Part shown: one piece after another, positions 60,391 to 64,000 of the stretch | How the letters are laid out: every line of letters starts with the position of its first letter | How positions within the stretch are numbered: the stretch's first letter is position 1 | NCBI GenBank assembly: GCA_027943335.1 | Contig: BSBK01007848.1 | Coordinates: 62,001 to 126,000 of the forward strand | Reading direction: 5' to 3' | Length of the DNA: 64,000 nucleotides | DNA from: Chamaecyparis obtusa | Taxonomy: Eukaryota; Streptophyta; Pinopsida; Cupressales; Cupressaceae | Program-made: the position numbers and the translations under genes | The notes under the pieces: model-generated | What the model saw: the letters and a program-made list of their open reading frames with translations, nothing else | Databases searched by the model: none | What the model was told of the DNA's origin: nothing

Positions 60391-61496
60391 AGGGTAAAAG
60401 CACAATAAGCTGTCACCCTTTTACAAAGGAAGAGGCTAACAACACCAAAACGAAAAAACTTCAAGGGCATAAAAGTCACATTTCTATTTAGAATTTGAAG
60501 ATGATGTAAACTGATGAAATGTGTGAAATAGGATGAATTTTATGCCTATAATTTTTTAAAATTATTTTGGACATAAATTAATATATATTTTTTAATTTTT
60601 AAAGTCTATTTTTCATGTCCTGAAAATACAGCAAATCAGGGGGTTTACCTCCCGTCAAATAATTATAAGTAAGACATTGTTTTTTCTTCCAATTTCAAAA
60701 TATGTTTTAGATGACATGTATACCTAGTGCAACAAAAAGGAAAGAAGTGTTTTCGATCTATAATTTGCCCGTTATAAGTATTCAAAGTACAACTTACACG
60801 AAATCAGTAGTTTTTATCTCCCGCCACTTTTCAGCTATCAAAATTTTTCTAAAATTCAAATAAATTATATATTCTTGAAGAAGATTCTCTTCTCTAGTGC
60901 CTCATATAATTTTAATTTTTTTTTTAATTGATTTACTATTTTTTTTAATTTATCGAATCGGAAACTTTTCAAAGCTTTATATACCTACATGTGGTTTTTT
61001 ACAAATTTGTTTAACATTTTCCAATTGAAATTATATAAAATTTATATTTTTAGAATTGTAATTTTGAGATCTACAAAAGGGTAGTTTTAGTTTTTTCAAA
61101 TTTTTAATTTGCAGAAGAGAAAAAAACACCACAAGTGCAAATTTTGTATTATTTATGTTTTTTAAGTTTTGGCTGCCAAGTTGGCATGCCACTTAGGATG
61201 ACTCGGCCGAGTGGAACTCGGCCGAGTCCCCTCAAGTCGTTGGCCCCTCGCGACCGGTCACATGAGCGACCGGTCCTTTCAAACCGAAGGGTATATATGT
61301 GCATAATATTTTTAAAAAAATATATATCAATTGCGAATTTACATTCTTATTTTAGGATATAAGGATATTTTGAAGCAAGGAGTCATTCTTTTGGAGAAGT
61401 TTCAAAGAAATTTTGATTTCGAAAGAGTTTGAAGACAAGTTTTTCAGTGACGAAGTAGTAAAACAATAAAAAAAATCTTGCTTAAATATTTGAGCA
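60391..61496. other. AT-rich 5' region of the DDE-transposase-like gene
   Basis: It is non-coding. It begins GGGTAAAAG...CCTTTTAC (a small inverted repeat at 60391-60423), which may mark the left end of the element that carries the downstream gene. Most of 60430-61190 is AT-rich without further structure, apart from a T/A-rich stretch with TCCCGTCAAA and TCCCGCCACTT motifs. A palindrome cluster and a TATA-like box are listed separately. Confidence 0.5.
61201..61298 (+). promoter_or_regulatory. Paired palindromes and TATA-like box upstream of the transposase-like gene
   Basis: The 12-bp palindrome ACTCGGCCGAGT occurs twice (61201-61212, 61216-61227), and the 8-bp palindrome GACCGGTC twice (61252-61259, 61268-61275). 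TATATAT follows at 61292-61298, about 200 bp before the ATG. This is the only GC-rich island in several kb. A promoter with dimeric-protein sites, or subterminal transposase-binding sites, are both possible. Neither is shown. Confidence 0.5.
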
Positions 61497-63213
61497 ATGG
61501 AAAATAAAAGGACTAGAACAAGGAAGTATGATCGTAAAAGGGATGACCAAATGAAAGGTCATACGAAACGTGTCCAAGAGCAACCAATGGATGTTGAAGA
61601 AGAACCTATCGCTGTAGAAGGTGCAACTCAACTAGGGGAGGATATTGGTAGTAGTCGAAGTATACATTTTTTTCCTACAATGCAGAATTTGATGGACATG
61701 AATGAGGAATCACTTATTAGTCAAATTGAACCGGAACACTTGGTACCTGAAAGCACTATTAAATTGCATCTCAAAAATATGTGGATGGAATATTTTGAGA
61801 GTAAATCTTTGGTGGGAAAAGCACAATTGTTTGCAAAGTTATTCAAGAAAAAAGAAATGACTCCGGTTTTGGAATTGTTGGGTATTGATAATAGGAAAGT
61901 TGGAGGAGGTAAAGTAAAAGAGACAATAATTCAAAATTTACAAGATGCACTGAATGTTGTTAACAAGGCAGATCATAAAGGACCAGATTCAAATGCAGCT
62001 AGAAGAGCCTTGATGACTATGATAACTAGTAAGAAATTGACACATAGAAATCAAGTTCGAGCAATTTCTGATTTACTCAACGTATCTCGAAGAACTATAC
62101 AGAGATATATTAGGAAGAGAAATATGTTGGATATGAATATTGAAAAGAATTGGGTATAGATTTGTAGACTTCCCCGTAAAGACATAATTTCTGAAGATGT
62201 AAGAAGACGGGTCATTGATTTTTGGACCAACCACTCTCGCGTTTCTTCCAATAGAAGGGACACTATACAAATGGACGATGAAGAGACCGGTATGAAGATT
62301 TCACATCCAAAACATTTTGTCGATGCTACACAAAGTGAATTGTTTGAAGCATTCAAACATGAATTTTCAGATGTGAAAATATGTCAGAGAATGTTTGAGA
62401 TGTTGCGCCCTTGCTTCGTACGCATAAATAAGGTTCGTGAAACATGTTGTTGTCGAAATCATGTTGAGTTTCACTTATACTTGCAATCATATAAAAAGGT
62501 TACGACGATACTTAATCTAGGTATGGTTACTGGAAGTACAACAGAATTTGTAAAGTCCATTTTATGTGATAAATCAGAAGATTCAGATGAATTTAATGTC
62601 CAGTGTATAAAAAATGAATGCAATAATTGTGGAAATTTGCAGCAATTTCCTTTACAATTTGATAATATTGATGTTACAACACCAGTCCAGTGGAAGAGAT
62701 TTGAATATGAGATATACCAAACGAAGACAGGAGGTGAATCAAAAAAAATTACATTAAAAGAGAGTGAATTACCGTACCTTCAGTTCATGGACAGATTTTG
62801 ATCTATGATTTATCCACATATCCAACATTGTCATGGTGCACGATGGCAAGCTAAACAGTTTCGTGATTCCAAAAATTGTTTCCCACTTGGTTGTATTCTT
62901 TCAGTTGTAGATTTTGCGGAGAACTATACATTTTCCCCTCAAAAGGAGCTCCAAAGTCAATATTATCATTCTGATCAAGTTGCAATATTTGTGCATGTGA
63001 CCTATAGACATGCACAATACGATTTGGATGGGATAGAATCTGGTATAGATCAAAATGAACGCATTATCATCAAGGAGGTTCATTTCTATATTAGTGATGA
63101 CAAGGTTCATGATAGGAGCTATGTGGCTCATTGTTTCAACATGTTTTTCAACAATCTTGCAAGTCATGGGATAAATGCTTCACAACATTGGATCTGGTCT
63201 GATGGGTGTGCAG

Positions 63214-63322
63214 GTAAGTACGTACATGCATTATAAATTTTATTTTAATTTTTTTTTTGAGCATTTCTAGATATATTTATGTGTCACATTTAAATACATT
63301 TTTGTATTTATTTGAATTATAG
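63214..63322 (+). other. Intron 1 of the DDE-transposase-like gene
   Basis: GTAAGTAC donor and TTGAATTATAG acceptor. Splicing joins GCA-G to GT-CAA and restores SDGCAGQFKSAK. 109 bp, AT-rich, phase 1. Confidence 0.85.
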
Positions 63323-63484
63323 GTCAATTTAAGTCTGCAAAAGCTTTTAATTGGTTAGCCATGCAACATGCTAGACACAACGTTAAGTTTTTTTGGAACT
63401 TCTTTGAAAGTGGACATGGAAAAGGAGAACATGATGGAGCAGGAGCATGTGTGAAGCGTGCACTCCGACAACATGAACTTCAAG

Positions 63485-63600
63485 GTATGTGTACATACAT
63501 TTGATATTCAACTTGTTTACTTGACTAGACTATTTAAAACTTTACATTACATGTACACATGTATATATATAACTAAATTGTTAAAAATATATCTCTCTAG
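63485..63600 (+). other. Intron 2 of the DDE-transposase-like gene
   Basis: GTATGTGT donor and TCTCTCTAG acceptor, 116 bp, phase 1. It joins RQHELQ to GNMIENSKKIVEW. Confidence 0.82.
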
Positions 63601-63702
63601 GTAACATGATAGAGAATTCAAAGAAGATTGTTGAATGGTGTCAAAATCATTTCGCTACTCGAGACACAAAATACAACAAACGTTACTTTTGGGAAGTGAT
63701 AG

Positions 63703-64000
<298 letters not shown>

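Larger units (their letters stand above)
61497..63702 (+). pseudogene. DDE-transposase-like gene (HTH, Cys/His cluster, DDE core), 3' end outside window
   Basis: ATG 61497 is preceded by an in-frame TGA and has G at -3 and +4. Exon 1 (61497-63213, 572 codons) is one frame with two nonsense codons, TAG 62157 and TGA 62799. Introns 63214-63322 and 63485-63600 and the donor at 63703 are GT-AG and all phase 1. Exon 2 is 63323-63484 and exon 3 is 63601-63702. Residues 183-208 form a helix-turn-helix (HRNQVRAISDLLNVSRRTIQ). A Cys/His cluster follows (CCCRNH at 317-322, then Cys 357, 370, 375, 378). The core has VVDFAENYTF (Asp about 472), WSDGCAGQFK across intron 1 (Asp about 569) and SGHGKGEHDGAG (Glu about 608). 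The spacing D-97-D-39-E fits DDE transposases. The superfamily is not recognised. It may be an autonomous DNA transposon or a domesticated copy. The two stops leave it probably inactive here. Confidence 0.75.

Overview
The window reads as intergenic heterochromatin of a large-genome land plant. It is AT-rich and contains no recognisable housekeeping gene, rRNA or canonical tRNA. Almost every coding trace belongs to a plant-type transposable element: Ty3/gypsy chromoviruses with a C-terminal chromodomain, Ty1/copia, a LINE with a DUF4283-like ORF1, and solo LTRs. The introns that can be resolved are short, AT-rich and GT-AG. A gymnosperm or another repeat-bloated plant would fit, but the sequence alone does not fix the species.

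Layout. (1) Positions 1-10598: a young, apparently non-autonomous gypsy LTR retrotransposon on the minus strand. Its outer LTR is cut by the window edge, the two LTRs differ at 8 of 612 compared positions, and most of pol is missing. It is inserted in a copia gag remnant (10599-11040). (2) 11041-13529: the 3' part of another LTR element, ending in a polypurine tract and an LTR on the plus strand. (3) 13530-26091: AT-rich spacer with a candidate MITE, microsatellites, a 126-bp-period GC-rich tandem carrying tRNA B-box-like motifs, a 330-bp near-perfect hairpin, two degraded LINE fragments and a dispersed 0.5-kb repeat present twice. (4) 26092-50785: a tandem array of a non-coding unit of about 3.3 kb (three nearly complete units A-C, a partial D, a nearly complete E and the start of F). 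The array is broken by a degenerate chromovirus with a 5-bp target-site duplication (28525-34498), a second chromovirus whose two LTRs are inverted relative to each other (36251-40328), a solo LTR (43642-44633), a 531-bp LINE-type insertion with a 17-bp duplication (47790-48320) and a compound microsatellite. (5) 50786 to about 60390: a LINE on the plus strand, with ORF1 and ORF2 joined by an ATGA overlap, split three codons into ORF2 by a copia element (52111-56767). (6) About 60390-64000: a gene of about 660 visible codons with three phase-1 introns. It has a helix-turn-helix, a Cys/His cluster and a D-97-D-39-E arrangement typical of a DDE transposase, and only two nonsense codons. It runs off the right edge. 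Its left end may lie inside the LINE.

The genes do not form a host pathway; they are layers of nested mobile elements. The inferred order is: tandem array first, then chromoviruses, solo LTR and LINE into the array, then copia (and possibly the DDE element) into the LINE. Decay is dominated by nonsense changes of the TAG type with few frameshifts, as expected for deamination of methylated cytosines. The least explained items are the DDE-transposase-like gene with its palindrome-rich upstream region, the inverted-LTR chromovirus, and the 3.3-kb array.
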